A program made the translations under genes and the position numbers. 64,000 bases of DNA, taken from positions 1,116,001 to 1,180,000 of the forward strand of contig NZ_CP071448.1 in assembly GCF_017352115.1 (NCBI RefSeq), written 5' to 3'. This DNA comes from Flavobacterium endoglycinae (GTDB taxonomy: Bacteria > Bacteroidota > Bacteroidia > Flavobacteriales > Flavobacteriaceae). This document shows positions 50,146 through 59,961 of the stretch, piece by piece. The notes below the pieces were generated by a model, which searched no databases, had not been told where the DNA came from, and was given only the letters and a program-made list of their open reading frames with translations. Numbering within the stretch: the first letter of the stretch is position 1; each line of letters begins with the position of its first letter.

Positions 50146-51378
50146 TTATTTAAATAAATTTAAATCTATTACTTCACCCATTCTCTGATATCCTAACTCA
50201 TTGGGATGCAAAAAATCGCCATCATGCATATTGCCTAAAATGGTTTTAGCATCTTCTTTTGAAGCCATTTCTTTGTCGAAATCGATTACCGCATCAAAGT
50301 TGTTATTTCGAATCCATGCATTTACAATATCTCTCGCCTCTTGTTTAAAAGGCGCGTCGTAAAATGATTTTTGAAAAGGCAGAATCGTGCATCCGTATAC
50401 TTTTAAGCCTTTGGCATGCGCCTTTTGTATCATAATTTTATAAGCGTCTATAATTTCCTGTGCTTTTGCAGGAGCATCTTCAGCTCGTTTAATTCCACCT
50501 ATATCATTTATTCCTTCCAAAATTACAAGCCATTTCGCCCCTGCTTGCGAGAGCACATCGCGATCAAAACGTTCTAGAGCCGTTGGTCCAAGTCCACCTT
50601 TTACAACACAATTTCCTCCTATTCCTAAATTTAAGACTCCGATATTTTTAGTCGTTTTATTTGCCGCAAGTCGAGCTGCCAAAATATCGGTCCAGCGGTT
50701 TTGCTTGTTTGTTCCAGATCCACGTCCGTCTGTAATGGAGTTTCCTAAACAAATGATATTCGATGTGTTTTTTGATGCCATAACATCGAGTCCCATAATA
50801 GAATACCAATGATCTGTTTTTACTGCACCCGAAAAAATGTCATCGCTAAGATGATCGCCTGGCAAAATATACGAAGTTGTTCTCGAGCCAGGATGCCCGG
50901 ATGTTTTTTCTGATGAAACTCCATAATAAATAGTGATGGCAAGAAGCTGACCTTCTTTTAACTGAAAATTCAAGTCATCTGAAAATACCTCAGCTCCCGG
51001 CTGTACTATTATTTCTTGATTTCCATTAAAGCTGAGAATCTTTTGCGTGTTTTTATCAATTGCTGGAGCTTCAAGCGCATTGGCTATGCTGACTTTTTTT
51101 AAAACGGTAGGCTGATCGCTAAATAAATTGGAGAAGCGCAGTCGAATATGTTCTCCTCCAATCGAAACTTTTATAATTTGGCGCAATGTATTTTCGGCCA
51201 AACCTGGAGCTGGAGGCATATTGTGCGGTTCTACAAGCATTTGTGCACACGCCCATGATCCTACCCAATTTACTGAAGCCGACTTTCGAGAAGAATCTAC
51301 TAATGTCTGATTGGTTTTACATGCTGTTATGAAAACAAAAAGCGGTAAAAACAATATATATTTTAAATATCTTTTCAT
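50146..51378 (-). CDS. SGNH/GDSL-type esterase lipoprotein
   Basis: 410 residues with a lipobox ending at C20 (FITAC). An N-terminal beta-sandwich (about 35-200) precedes a SGNH hydrolase domain. The nucleophile is S214 in CLGNSITDG, block III is GIND, and the D388-x-x-H391 pair lies in GDFLHPNELGY. It probably removes acetyl groups from xylan or its fragments at the cell surface or periplasmic face. The substrate is inferred from its place between GH43 and the CE6/CE1 esterase. It starts 74 bases after the GH43 stop. A repeat element lies downstream. Confidence 0.9.
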   Translation of the reverse strand: MKRYLKYILFLPLFVFITACKTNQTLVDSSRKSASVNWVGSWACAQMLVEPHNMPPAPGLAENTLRQIIKVSIGGEHIRLRFSNLFSDQPTVLKKVSIANALEAPAIDKNTQKILSFNGNQEIIVQPGAEVFSDDLNFQLKEGQLLAITIYYGVSSEKTSGHPGSRTTSYILPGDHLSDDIFSGAVKTDHWYSIMGLDVMASKNTSNIICLGNSITDGRGSGTNKQNRWTDILAARLAANKTTKNIGVLNLGIGGNCVVKGGLGPTALERFDRDVLSQAGAKWLVILEGINDIGGIKRAEDAPAKAQEIIDAYKIMIQKAHAKGLKVYGCTILPFQKSFYDAPFKQEARDIVNAWIRNNNFDAVIDFDKEMASKEDAKTILGNMHDGDFLHPNELGYQRMGEVIDLNLFK

Positions 51379-51452
51379 ATTTACTTTTAAAGTTTAAAAG
51401 ATTCTATTCTATCTAAAAGTACATTAATAAAGCACTTCTTTGCTGGCTATTA

Positions 51453-53186
51453 CTATTTTACATTAGAAGTATTAGAAGCAGTAGCATATAGTCCTATCAA
51501 AGCTCCTGTGAACCCGCCCGCAACATTTGTCGAAAGAATGTCTCCTGAAACTGGGGTTCCAAGGTTTTGAAAATCAACTCCGTTTAAAGCATAGCTAAAC
51601 TGGTAATTGTCTCCTTCGGCTTTTACTTGCAGACGTAAAGTTCCTTTGATTTCTATTTTTGCGCTTGAAATAATTTCTGACTGTCCATTTTCAGTTCTTT
51701 CTAAAAGTACATAAGTATCTTTTCCTTTTTTTGTTACACCAAAAACATAGTTGTAGTGTTCATTTTGCAGACATACGATTCCTGCCAGATCATTTTCAGA
51801 TTCTGGTTTATACTCTAATCCTGTTGAAAAAGTAAAAGTATTGTGCTGCTGTCTGTAAAATAAGGTAGAAGTTGGTTTTAATTCTTTGATGTTTACCGGA
51901 AACGGATTAATCTGCAATCCTTTTTTAACCACAGAAATAAATTTTTCTCTTGGTCCTCTTAACCCGATCCATCTGTAATCTAATTTTTCTGAAGTAAAAT
52001 TTTCTGTAAATGTAAAGTTGCCATTAGGGAAAAATCCTTCTTTGCCTGTTTTATTTACCACACCGGTTGGCATTTTTAATTTTGGCCCCATTGGAACTAA
52101 TCCATTTTCAAAAACAGGAAAAGTGCCAGACCAGTCTACTGGCAGCATAAAGGTTTCGCGTCCTGCATTTACTCTATCTTTTTCATTTGGACGAATTCCT
52201 AAAAATACGCCATAATATTTGTTATCGGGCCCAAGTACCAAATCGGCATGTCCTGCCCAATCTACTTTGTTAGGCCTGTTTTGAGGAAAATATCTTTGGG
52301 TTAAAATTGGGTTATTAGAAGATGGTTTAAAAGGTCCTTTTGGACTATCGCTGATAAAAACAACTTCGCTATGGTTTCCTCCTGTACCGCCTTCGGCACA
52401 CATCAAATAATAATGATTGTCTTTTTTATACAAATGAGGCGCTTCGATCCAAATTGGTTTTTTAGAAAGATCGACTCCGCCATCTACTATAATTTTATCT
52501 GTACCCGGAATTACCTGATCTTTTTCCAAATCATATTCCCAAACTTTAATTACACGATGCCCAACGTACAATTCTTTTCCTTTATCAGGAGCATCATTAT
52601 GCACCACATACCCTTTTCCGTTATCATCGAAGAAAATAGACGGATCAATTCCGTTAAAAGCTAATTTAATTGGGCTTCCCCATCCTTTTTTGGGATCTTT
52701 AGTTTTTACAATGATATTGCCTAAACCGCCTGTAAAAGCAGTAACAATCATATAGAAGGTGTCATTGTGAGGATTATAAGTAATTCCAGGTGCGTAAACA
52801 CCTGCACTGATTCCTGTATCGTGAGGGTTAAATTCTGAAACGTTATTCAGTACGCCTCCTAAATCAGTCCAGTTTACTAAATCTTTAGAATGAAAAATCG
52901 GCACTCCCGGAAACATCGCAAATGAAGAGCATACCATATAAAAATCGTCTCCTTTTCTAGTAATGGCAGGATCAGGATAACATCCTTGAAGAATTGGAGA
53001 ATAAAACTCATCTTCTTTTAATGGATTGTTTTTATAAATCTGGTCATCTCCTTTGTATACAACATTTGAAAAAATGGGTGATTTTCCATTTTTTATTTTT
53101 TTTGTATTATTCTGCGCCTGCATAAGCAGTGAACACAGCAGTATAACTGCAGGTAAAAAAAAGGCTCTTTTATTGTTCATGTTCAT
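51453..53186 (-). CDS. GH43 beta-xylosidase/arabinofuranosidase with beta-sandwich domain
   Basis: About 577 residues. I chose the ATG at 53186 (53180 is equally possible) because it starts a clean signal peptide (KRAFFLPAVILLCSLLMQAQ). The longer frame begins at a TTG inside a terminator hairpin. The GH43 propeller carries D72 (CYPDPAI), D181 (GIDPSIF) and E248 (WIEAPHLY). A C-terminal concanavalin-like domain spans about 390-575. It should remove terminal xylose or arabinofuranose from xylan fragments. It is the first enzyme gene of arm B, about 135 bases after susD, with the hairpin between. Confidence 0.92.
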   Translation of the reverse strand: MNMNNKRAFFLPAVILLCSLLMQAQNNTKKIKNGKSPIFSNVVYKGDDQIYKNNPLKEDEFYSPILQGCYPDPAITRKGDDFYMVCSSFAMFPGVPIFHSKDLVNWTDLGGVLNNVSEFNPHDTGISAGVYAPGITYNPHNDTFYMIVTAFTGGLGNIIVKTKDPKKGWGSPIKLAFNGIDPSIFFDDNGKGYVVHNDAPDKGKELYVGHRVIKVWEYDLEKDQVIPGTDKIIVDGGVDLSKKPIWIEAPHLYKKDNHYYLMCAEGGTGGNHSEVVFISDSPKGPFKPSSNNPILTQRYFPQNRPNKVDWAGHADLVLGPDNKYYGVFLGIRPNEKDRVNAGRETFMLPVDWSGTFPVFENGLVPMGPKLKMPTGVVNKTGKEGFFPNGNFTFTENFTSEKLDYRWIGLRGPREKFISVVKKGLQINPFPVNIKELKPTSTLFYRQQHNTFTFSTGLEYKPESENDLAGIVCLQNEHYNYVFGVTKKGKDTYVLLERTENGQSEIISSAKIEIKGTLRLQVKAEGDNYQFSYALNGVDFQNLGTPVSGDILSTNVAGGFTGALIGLYATASNTSNVK

Positions 53187-53214
53187 TATTATTAATAAAT
53201 ATCTTGAAAAATAG

Positions 53215-53241
53215 TAAAAAGCCGAGAGCATGACTCTCGGC
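53215..53241 (-). terminator. hairpin between susD and GH43
   Basis: GCCGAGAG (53221-53228) pairs perfectly with CTCTCGGC (53234-53241) around a 5-base loop. On the minus strand TTTTTA follows. It has the form of a real terminator, presumably leaky because ten arm B genes follow. Confidence 0.75.
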
Positions 53242-53321
53242 CCCAACCAAACTAACTTAGATCTTAATAGAAGTTACTTGTAAGATTAACACTATTATGA
53301 ATGCTAGTTTAATAAATGAAA

Positions 53322-55262
53322 TTAATATCCTGGATTTTGATAAGCTGTTTTTTCTGCTGCAGACATTTCCATTCCGTCCAGCTGTCCTTGTGGAATAGGT
53401 CTTAGATAATGATGCACATCAATAGTTCTGGTTACAACTTCAGGTGTATGCTGTCCGTAATTAGATCCTCCGATAGAATACTTACCTGCAATTTCATTCC
53501 ATTTTTGTGTTCTCACTAAATCATACCAGCGGTAACCTTCTCCAAAAAATTCACGTGAACGTTCAGCAAGAATATAGTTTATATCGATTACAGCAGGAGT
53601 GGCACTTGTCATGGCAGCACTATTATCTTGTATTTTAGCTGTATTTTCGTTATTGTCCCATTTCCATTTTCCTGCTCTGGCTCTTAATACGTTTACAAGT
53701 GATCTTGCCGTTAGAGATCCTGTTGCGCCTTTAACCGCTGCTTCGGCAGCTACAAGATATAATTCAGAGAATTTTGCTACTGGAAATGGTCTTGTGCTTC
53801 CTGCATTAGGTTGTCCAAGTCCGCCCGCATTATCTGTTCTGTATGGTCCAAGTTTCCAGAAACCTGGGTATACAATTCTGCTGATACCTTTTGGAGAAAT
53901 TACATAATCTGCTCTTCCTGGCAGTACTCCGGCTCCAATTCCGCTGTCTCCTTGTCCAGAAGGATACGTTATAGCCGTTGCAGGCTCGTCATTAAGGAAC
54001 GTTAAAACTGCATCTCCAGGTTTAATTGTCAAACCATTAGCATTCGTTAAAGTAGCAACGCCTGTAAGACCTGTTCCCTGAAGATTCCAATTGCCTCTGT
54101 AAACAGTTGCGAATGTTCCATCGTATCTAGAATCATTGGTTTTATCAGCAAAAGTGTTGGTGAAAACTTCGATTGGCGGTGCCATTCTCGTCCACGGACG
54201 TCCTAGAAATTGGTTTGCTTCTCTTTGAACGGAAGATACTGCAGCAGTTCCATTTTTACTTCTAATAGCAGTATAATTCCAAGTCACCATCCAGCCTGAA
54301 AAGTTATCTGGGGCACCACCGCTACCATACGTAAGACTGGCTCCATTATAATATTCGCTTTCCTGCGTATGATCTGCAAAAAGCATTACTTCTTTGTTTC
54401 TGTCATTTGCACCCGCATTAACATCATAATAAGAGTCAAGCAATCCATAAGAACCTGGATTATTTATTCCTTCAACAGCTACATCGTAGGCTTTTTGAAA
54501 GTACCATTGTGCGTTATGCCCATCAGGATCTGTTCTTGGAGCATCTGGATAGGTTGGTATATTGTTAGGATTTTGCAACCACCAAGCATACGTTAGGTAC
54601 GCTTTAGCTAAAAATAAACGTGCTACCGTTTTGGTTACTGTACCGGTCAATCTTGGTGCATCAGGAAGATCATTAACTGCTGTTAATAAGTCTGGGAAAA
54701 TGGCTTTTGTATATACTTCAGGAACAGTATTACGTTTAGAATATCGAGATGGCTTACTATTAAATTTTAATTCACCAGCTCCTAAATCCAATGGTACACC
54801 GCCAAAAGTCTGAACAAGCAGAAAATAATCAAATCCTCTAAAGAATTTAGATTCTGCAATTAAACTGCTGGCAACTCCTACTGCTGCTCCATTCTCAATA
54901 ATACCACTGGCGGTATTGATATCATAATAAGAGTTATTCCACAAAACATCTGAACGGCTTGAAGTTGGATTAATAATCCCTACTCCAGATAAATCGTGAT
55001 CTTTAAAATTACCGTCTGCACTCTGCGCGTAGGTTGCTTCATCTGTTCCTGTCTGGCAGGCATTATAAAAATAAGCTTGTCCGTAAATCCAGCGTAAATG
55101 TGCGTAATGAGAAGTTAATCCTTGTTTAACTCCCTGTTCTGTTTTAAAGTAACCTGGTTCATAAAAATCATGAGGTTTTTCTTCTAATATATCTGAACAG
55201 CCAGCTAAGGAGAATAAAACCGCTGACCCTATAATTAAATTTTTAAAAATATATCGTTTCAT
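53322..55262 (-). CDS. SusD/RagB-family lipoprotein, xylan arm B
   Basis: A 646-residue surface lipoprotein, longer than most SusD proteins. The lipobox ends at C22 (SLAGC). SusD features: ESKFFRGFDYFLLVQTFGGVPLDLG (about 137-161), ARLFLAKAYLTYAWWLQ, KFSELYLVAAEAAVKGATG and YILAERSREFFGEGYRWYDLVRTQKW near the C-terminus. It binds glycans for the SusC whose gene ends 12 bases upstream. The extra length fits binding of long or branched xylan fragments, but this is inference. Confidence 0.95.
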   Translation of the reverse strand: MKRYIFKNLIIGSAVLFSLAGCSDILEEKPHDFYEPGYFKTEQGVKQGLTSHYAHLRWIYGQAYFYNACQTGTDEATYAQSADGNFKDHDLSGVGIINPTSSRSDVLWNNSYYDINTASGIIENGAAVGVASSLIAESKFFRGFDYFLLVQTFGGVPLDLGAGELKFNSKPSRYSKRNTVPEVYTKAIFPDLLTAVNDLPDAPRLTGTVTKTVARLFLAKAYLTYAWWLQNPNNIPTYPDAPRTDPDGHNAQWYFQKAYDVAVEGINNPGSYGLLDSYYDVNAGANDRNKEVMLFADHTQESEYYNGASLTYGSGGAPDNFSGWMVTWNYTAIRSKNGTAAVSSVQREANQFLGRPWTRMAPPIEVFTNTFADKTNDSRYDGTFATVYRGNWNLQGTGLTGVATLTNANGLTIKPGDAVLTFLNDEPATAITYPSGQGDSGIGAGVLPGRADYVISPKGISRIVYPGFWKLGPYRTDNAGGLGQPNAGSTRPFPVAKFSELYLVAAEAAVKGATGSLTARSLVNVLRARAGKWKWDNNENTAKIQDNSAAMTSATPAVIDINYILAERSREFFGEGYRWYDLVRTQKWNEIAGKYSIGGSNYGQHTPEVVTRTIDVHHYLRPIPQGQLDGMEMSAAEKTAYQNPGY

Positions 55263-55274
55263 GTCTGCGTCTGA

Positions 55275-58200
55275 TTAAAATGTTAAATTAAGCCCAAGTA
55301 AATAATTTCTGGTTGTAGGTGTATTGGTACCGATAACCGAAAATCTTCTTTGATAAGATGCAACAGCCTGATTTTCATCTCCAAATGAATTTGTTTCAGG
55401 ATCCATTCCCGATTTATCATGATAAGGAGAGAATAAAACAAACGGGTTCTGTGCTGTGAAGTATAATCTTAATTTGTCGATTCCTAAGTTTCTTGTAAAA
55501 TTCTGGTCGATAGTGTAGCCTAAAGTAAGCGCTCTAATTTTTACATACGAGGCGTCAAAGTAGCCCATAGTTGACATGTACTTCGGATTATCACCACTTC
55601 TAATTCCTCTTGGGTTCGGGAATTCTGCATCTCTATTATCAGGAGTCCAATAATCTACATCGACATTGCTTCTTCGTCCGTTTAATAAGTTCATATAACT
55701 TGCTCCTCCATAAAGTGTACTAATTAATACACCACCGCTTTTAAAGGCTCCTACTGCATTAAAATCAAACCCTTTGTACGTTACATTCGTGTTAAAACCG
55801 CCCTGAAAATCTGGATCTGTTTCAATAATCTGGCGGTCGCTTGCATTTATAGCGCGTGTTGGCGAACCATCTGGATTATATTCTCCTGTATATTTCACTT
55901 TAATAGATCCTACAACGGTTCCCTGCTGGTTAATACCCGTAGGTCCTGGCTCATAAATTGACATATAAGGATCGCCTTCCTGCCAGATTCCCACTTTTTG
56001 GTAATCATAAATAGAGTTGATATTATATCCTACAAACCAGTTGTTGGCTTCATCACGGCTGGCTCCAGAAGCTAGAGCCACCAGCTTGTTTTCATTTTTA
56101 TAGAAGTTAACCCCTACTGTCCATGTCACACCATTAGGATTATCTAAAATAACTCCGTTTAGCGAAATTTCATATCCTTTATTTTCTGTTTCTCCAACAT
56201 TTGCCACATAGCTGCTCACACCAGAAGTTGCTGGAAGTCCCACACGCTGAAGTAAATTTTTGGTATTGGTTTTATAATATTCAACTGTACCCGATAAGCG
56301 GTTGTTGAAGAATCCGAAATCTAAACCGTAGTTCCATGTCGTTGAAAACTCCCATCCTAAATTAGGATTTGGCAGCTCTGTAACATATACACCCGTTGAA
56401 TTAGTACTGCCAAAATTGTAAGGTCTTGTACTTAAAGCTCCTAAAGTGGCATACGGAGATACCGCTTGATTGGATGTTTCTCCATATCCAGCTCTCAATT
56501 TCAGTAAACTAATATTTTTAACATTTTTAAGGAAAGACTCATTTGAAAGCGTCCAACCTGCTGAAACTGCTGGATAAGTCACCCATTTGTTCCCTGGAGA
56601 AAGTCTTGAAGAACCGTCAGAACGAACTGTTCCTGATATGAAATAACGATTATCATACGAATACATTAACCTTGCCATATAAGAGGTCAATCCCCACTGT
56701 GTATAATCTTGATCGGCTGGGTTGATAACCGCTTCTTCCTCACTCTGCCCTAAATTATAAAACTGGAAGGCATCAGATGTAATACCGTTTCTAGTTACTC
56801 TTGAACTTTGTCCTGTATATTGTTCATTTGAATACAAACCGACAAAATTTATAGTATGTTTCTGTGCAAAGGTTTTATCGTACGTCAGCAAGTTTTCCAA
56901 AAGCCATTGTGTAGACCATCCGTTAGTAATGGCCGCATTCGAAAGTGTTGCAGGATTTACGTCAAAAACTCCCTGTCCTTCATAATATCCTGAATTGGAT
57001 GTACGGAAATTCAAACCTGTATTAAGTCTGTATTTTAAACCGTCAATACCCGGAATTTTTACTTCTGCAAAAATATTATTATATGAGCTGAAAGCACGGT
57101 TTAGGTTAACGTATGCATCTCCTAGATTTTTTATAGACTGTCTGGTATAAACCCACTGATCATCGGCTGCCATACTCACAGTTCTTCTTAAAGAACCGTC
57201 TGCATTATATGGATTTGCAAGAGGCGAAGTAGCTAAAATAGTACCTGTACCAATATTATCTCCATTTGTAATACTGTAATTACTATTGGTATTGAATCCT
57301 ATACGTATTGATCTGTTAAGCTGCTGATCTAAACCTGCTCTCAGACTAAAACGCTCATAGCTTTGACCCGGAAGAACAGATTCTTCTTTATAATATCCTA
57401 ATCCTGCATTATACGCTCCTGCTTCGGTTCCTCCAGAAACGCTAACATCGTGACTGATCATTTCTCCTGAACCATAAAGAAGATTCTGCCAGTCAGTATT
57501 TGTGCTGCGAGATTCATTTACACCATCTACATAAAGACCTGTGTAATCACGCAGTGCTGCAAATTTTTGTCCATCCATCATAGGATATTTAGACCATGCT
57601 TGTTTGATACCGCTGAATCCGTTGTAATTAAATGTGGCTTTCTGGTTTTTACGTCCTTTTAAAGTGGTTACGAGAATCACTCCATTTGCACCTCTTGAAC
57701 CATAAATTGCAGTTGCCGAAGCATCTTTTAGAATGTCTACAGATTTAATATCGGAAGGATTTATATCTCCAATTGATCCTGCAAAAGGTACTCCATCTAA
57801 TACTACCAACGGATCGTTACTTCCTGTTAATGATCTGGTTCCTCGTATTCTGATCTGCATTGCGGCTCCAGGTTTAGAAGAAGTCTGTGTCATTTCAACT
57901 CCAGGAAGTCGTCCTTGAAGTGCTTGAGTAATGTTGGCCGCAGGAACTTCATTTAATTCTTTCCCGCCAAGAGAAGCAACAGATCCTGTAACAGCTTCTT
58001 TAATTTGTGTACCGTATCCAATTACTACTACTTCTTTTAAGTTATTGGCATCTTCTTCAAGCTTTACATTTATATTTTTCTGCCCGTTTACGGGTACTTC
58101 TACACTTTTTAATCCTATGAAACTAAATATAAGTACTCCATTGGATGGTACATTTATAGAATAAGTACCATCAAAACTAGTACTTACTCCGTTTTTAGAT

Positions 58201-58364
58201 CCTTTTAAATTAACATTAGCTCCGGGAATCGGTCCGCTATCATCAGTTACCGTTCCAGTAACTGTCGTCTGTGCTTTAGATTGAAATGAAAACGCAAACA
58301 TCAGCATAAAAAAACACAAACATTTTAAATGTCTCTGTTTACTTGCAGTAAAATGGTTAGTCAT
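55275..58364 (-). CDS. SusC/RagA-family TonB-dependent transporter, xylan arm B
   Basis: A 1029-residue outer-membrane transporter. Signal peptide to about residue 32 (SFQSKAQ), carboxypeptidase-D-like domain (about 34-110, VTGTVTDDSGPIPGANVNLKG), plug (DILKDASATAIYGSRGANGVILVTTLKGRK) and barrel ending in LNLTF. It has no STN domain. It is predicted to import branched xylo-oligosaccharides by TonB energy. The promoter 94-130 bases upstream carries a TATATTTG box and a LacI-type operator. Confidence 0.95.
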   Translation of the reverse strand: MTNHFTASKQRHLKCLCFFMLMFAFSFQSKAQTTVTGTVTDDSGPIPGANVNLKGSKNGVSTSFDGTYSINVPSNGVLIFSFIGLKSVEVPVNGQKNINVKLEEDANNLKEVVVIGYGTQIKEAVTGSVASLGGKELNEVPAANITQALQGRLPGVEMTQTSSKPGAAMQIRIRGTRSLTGSNDPLVVLDGVPFAGSIGDINPSDIKSVDILKDASATAIYGSRGANGVILVTTLKGRKNQKATFNYNGFSGIKQAWSKYPMMDGQKFAALRDYTGLYVDGVNESRSTNTDWQNLLYGSGEMISHDVSVSGGTEAGAYNAGLGYYKEESVLPGQSYERFSLRAGLDQQLNRSIRIGFNTNSNYSITNGDNIGTGTILATSPLANPYNADGSLRRTVSMAADDQWVYTRQSIKNLGDAYVNLNRAFSSYNNIFAEVKIPGIDGLKYRLNTGLNFRTSNSGYYEGQGVFDVNPATLSNAAITNGWSTQWLLENLLTYDKTFAQKHTINFVGLYSNEQYTGQSSRVTRNGITSDAFQFYNLGQSEEEAVINPADQDYTQWGLTSYMARLMYSYDNRYFISGTVRSDGSSRLSPGNKWVTYPAVSAGWTLSNESFLKNVKNISLLKLRAGYGETSNQAVSPYATLGALSTRPYNFGSTNSTGVYVTELPNPNLGWEFSTTWNYGLDFGFFNNRLSGTVEYYKTNTKNLLQRVGLPATSGVSSYVANVGETENKGYEISLNGVILDNPNGVTWTVGVNFYKNENKLVALASGASRDEANNWFVGYNINSIYDYQKVGIWQEGDPYMSIYEPGPTGINQQGTVVGSIKVKYTGEYNPDGSPTRAINASDRQIIETDPDFQGGFNTNVTYKGFDFNAVGAFKSGGVLISTLYGGASYMNLLNGRRSNVDVDYWTPDNRDAEFPNPRGIRSGDNPKYMSTMGYFDASYVKIRALTLGYTIDQNFTRNLGIDKLRLYFTAQNPFVLFSPYHDKSGMDPETNSFGDENQAVASYQRRFSVIGTNTPTTRNYLLGLNLTF

Positions 58365-58457
58365 AAAAATTGATTTAATTATTAATTGGTTTTGTTAGTA
58401 AGTTTTTACCTTATATAAGGAGATCAAATAAAACCACCTTTATAAGTGTATTTATTA

Positions 58458-58496
58458 CAAATATAAAAATTTATTTATCACACACAATCGGTTGTG
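58458..58496 (-). promoter_or_regulatory. susC promoter with overlapping LacI-type operator (arm B)
   Basis: On the minus strand TATATTTG (58458-58465) is the -7 box. TTG at 58485-58487, 19 bases further upstream, is the -33 box. CACAATCGGTTGTG (58483-58496) covers the -33 box. The arrangement copies that of arm A. The leader is about 87 bases. Confidence 0.68.
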
Positions 58497-58790
58497 TAAA
58501 TTATTTTTTATTGAATAAGAAAAAAAAGGCTAAAAAAAAGATGTTAATCGTATAATTAAACACAAAATATTGAAAATATATCAAATTCTACTAAAACGTT
58601 GTAGTAATATTTAGGAATAACAAAAGGATTATTCAATATTCTTAAAGAAACTATAAAATTGAAGATGTGAGTGCTTTTCCTCTACAATTTGAAAGTTTGT
58701 AATCATTGTAAGCAATTATTGTATATAATTTTACAGTTAATTATTACAATTTTAAAGACAACTTATGTTTATAAGACATATGAGAGGCAA

Positions 58791-58802
58791 ACAATCGATT
58801 GC
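58791..58802. promoter_or_regulatory. distal LacI-type operator (arm B)
   Basis: ACAATCGATTGC, a nearly perfect dyad, 307 bp upstream of the proximal site. Confidence 0.58.
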
Positions 58803-58991
58803 TCAGAAAGTTTCATTGAAATAAATGAAAAAGAAATCTTGATTGAATAGAAATATATAAGGTGAAATTTGAATGGCGATTATTCTGTCACCTCTATGTA
58901 ATTTTGAAAGAAGTATTTAAATGACATATAAGTAACGTTCTTTAACTATCAGATTGAGTAATCTGAAAATTTTAATCCAGAAACTAATTCT

Positions 58992-59696
58992 TTAAAATAT
59001 AAAATTGAACTTGACATTCCAAGTTACTTCATTTTTTGGCACATTTAAACTGTAAAATTTAGCAGCTCGATAGGACACACCTTCTTCTTTTTCATCCAAA
59101 CTTTGCACCAATCTTCTTTGCAGGATCTTCCTTCTAAAATTGACCTTATTAATCTGAATGCCTAAAATCTCTTCATACAAATTAACAACCTGAAGTAAAG
59201 TAAATTTTTCTGCTAAAAGATTAAAACCTATTGCACTGCAGCAAATATTCTTTTTTAATTCTTTAAGACTAAAATCCAACATCATCCTATCGTTCGCATC
59301 TAATTGAGTTACAGTATTGGCTTCAATCCAAATTAGGTTCGAATGCAACTCCTGCTCCTCTTGAGTTTTTTCTTTCCTTACCATTGCATAATATACAATA
59401 GAAATATTTTCTTGTACTAATGAAGAATGATGACCAAATGCTTTTAATTGATCTAAAAAGAAATCATCTGAAGAAATATATCTTCTCAATATCTCTTGTG
59501 CTGTTTGAAGCATTGGCATTTCATTTAATCCAGCACTCGGTAATTTCCATTTGTGATTATCAAAATCGCTTTCATTTTTGATTAGTAAAACTTTTAGCTT
59601 TTTGTCTTCAAAACAAAATATTACACAGTTTATTTCTATCTTATTTTCACGATATGAATTGCGGCACATTCCCTCTTCTGACTCTTCTTTTTTCAT
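58992..59696 (-). CDS. NUDIX-type (NrtR-like) transcriptional regulator
   Basis: 234 residues. The N-terminal NUDIX-like domain (about 18-140) opens INCVIFCFEDKKLKVLLIKNES and WKLPSAGLNEM. The Nudix box is degraded: the catalytic REUxEE glutamates are missing (AQEILRRY instead), so hydrolase activity is unlikely. The C-terminal winged-helix part (about 155-225) has FTLLQVVNLYEEILGIQINKVNFRRKI, a pattern typical of NrtR-family regulators. Some Bacteroidota members control arabinose or xylose genes. It sits between arm B and the LacI gene. Two LacI-type sites lie upstream, so LacI probably controls it. Confidence 0.88.
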   Translation of the reverse strand: MKKEESEEGMCRNSYRENKIEINCVIFCFEDKKLKVLLIKNESDFDNHKWKLPSAGLNEMPMLQTAQEILRRYISSDDFFLDQLKAFGHHSSLVQENISIVYYAMVRKEKTQEEQELHSNLIWIEANTVTQLDANDRMMLDFSLKELKKNICCSAIGFNLLAEKFTLLQVVNLYEEILGIQINKVNFRRKILQRRLVQSLDEKEEGVSYRAAKFYSLNVPKNEVTWNVKFNFIF

Positions 59697-59758
59697 AGAA
59701 AATAAAATTAAAATACCTCATTATCTTGGTTTCGGGATCAAATTGCCACATTAGAAAA

Positions 59759-59770
59759 ACAATCGGTTGT
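59759..59770. promoter_or_regulatory. LacI-type operator before the NUDIX regulator
   Basis: ACAATCGGTTGT, identical to the proximal sites of both susC promoters, 63 bases before the NUDIX start. Confidence 0.6.
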
Positions 59771-59836
59771 GTAAAATTAAATAAAAAAATATTCTATCCA
59801 AATTTTATTAGACTTTATATTAAGGATTTTTATATC

Positions 59837-59848
59837 ACAACCGATTGT
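59837..59848. promoter_or_regulatory. second LacI-type operator between NUDIX and LacI genes
   Basis: ACAACCGATTGT, the exact reverse complement of ACAATCGGTTGT, 78 bases from the other site in this gap. Confidence 0.6.
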
Positions 59849-59961
59849 ACTTTGACTTAAAAGGATATTGGTTTAATATTTATATCTTGCAAAAATTTCA
59901 TGCTGTAATTGAATAAAAGCCGTGTAGAATTATGAGTAAAGTCTAGGTTTGAGTTTTAATT

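Larger units (their letters stand above)
58365..58991. other. regulatory gap upstream of xylan arm B
   Basis: No gene is seen. It holds the arm B promoter with its operator (58458-58496), a distal operator (58791-58802) and AT-rich sequence. I found no clear terminator for the NUDIX gene that ends at 58992. Confidence 0.6.

Noticed and set aside
53187..53246. Longer N-terminus of the first GH43 of arm B
   Set aside because: It starts at a TTG within the susD hairpin, and the ATG at 53186 gives a normal signal peptide.
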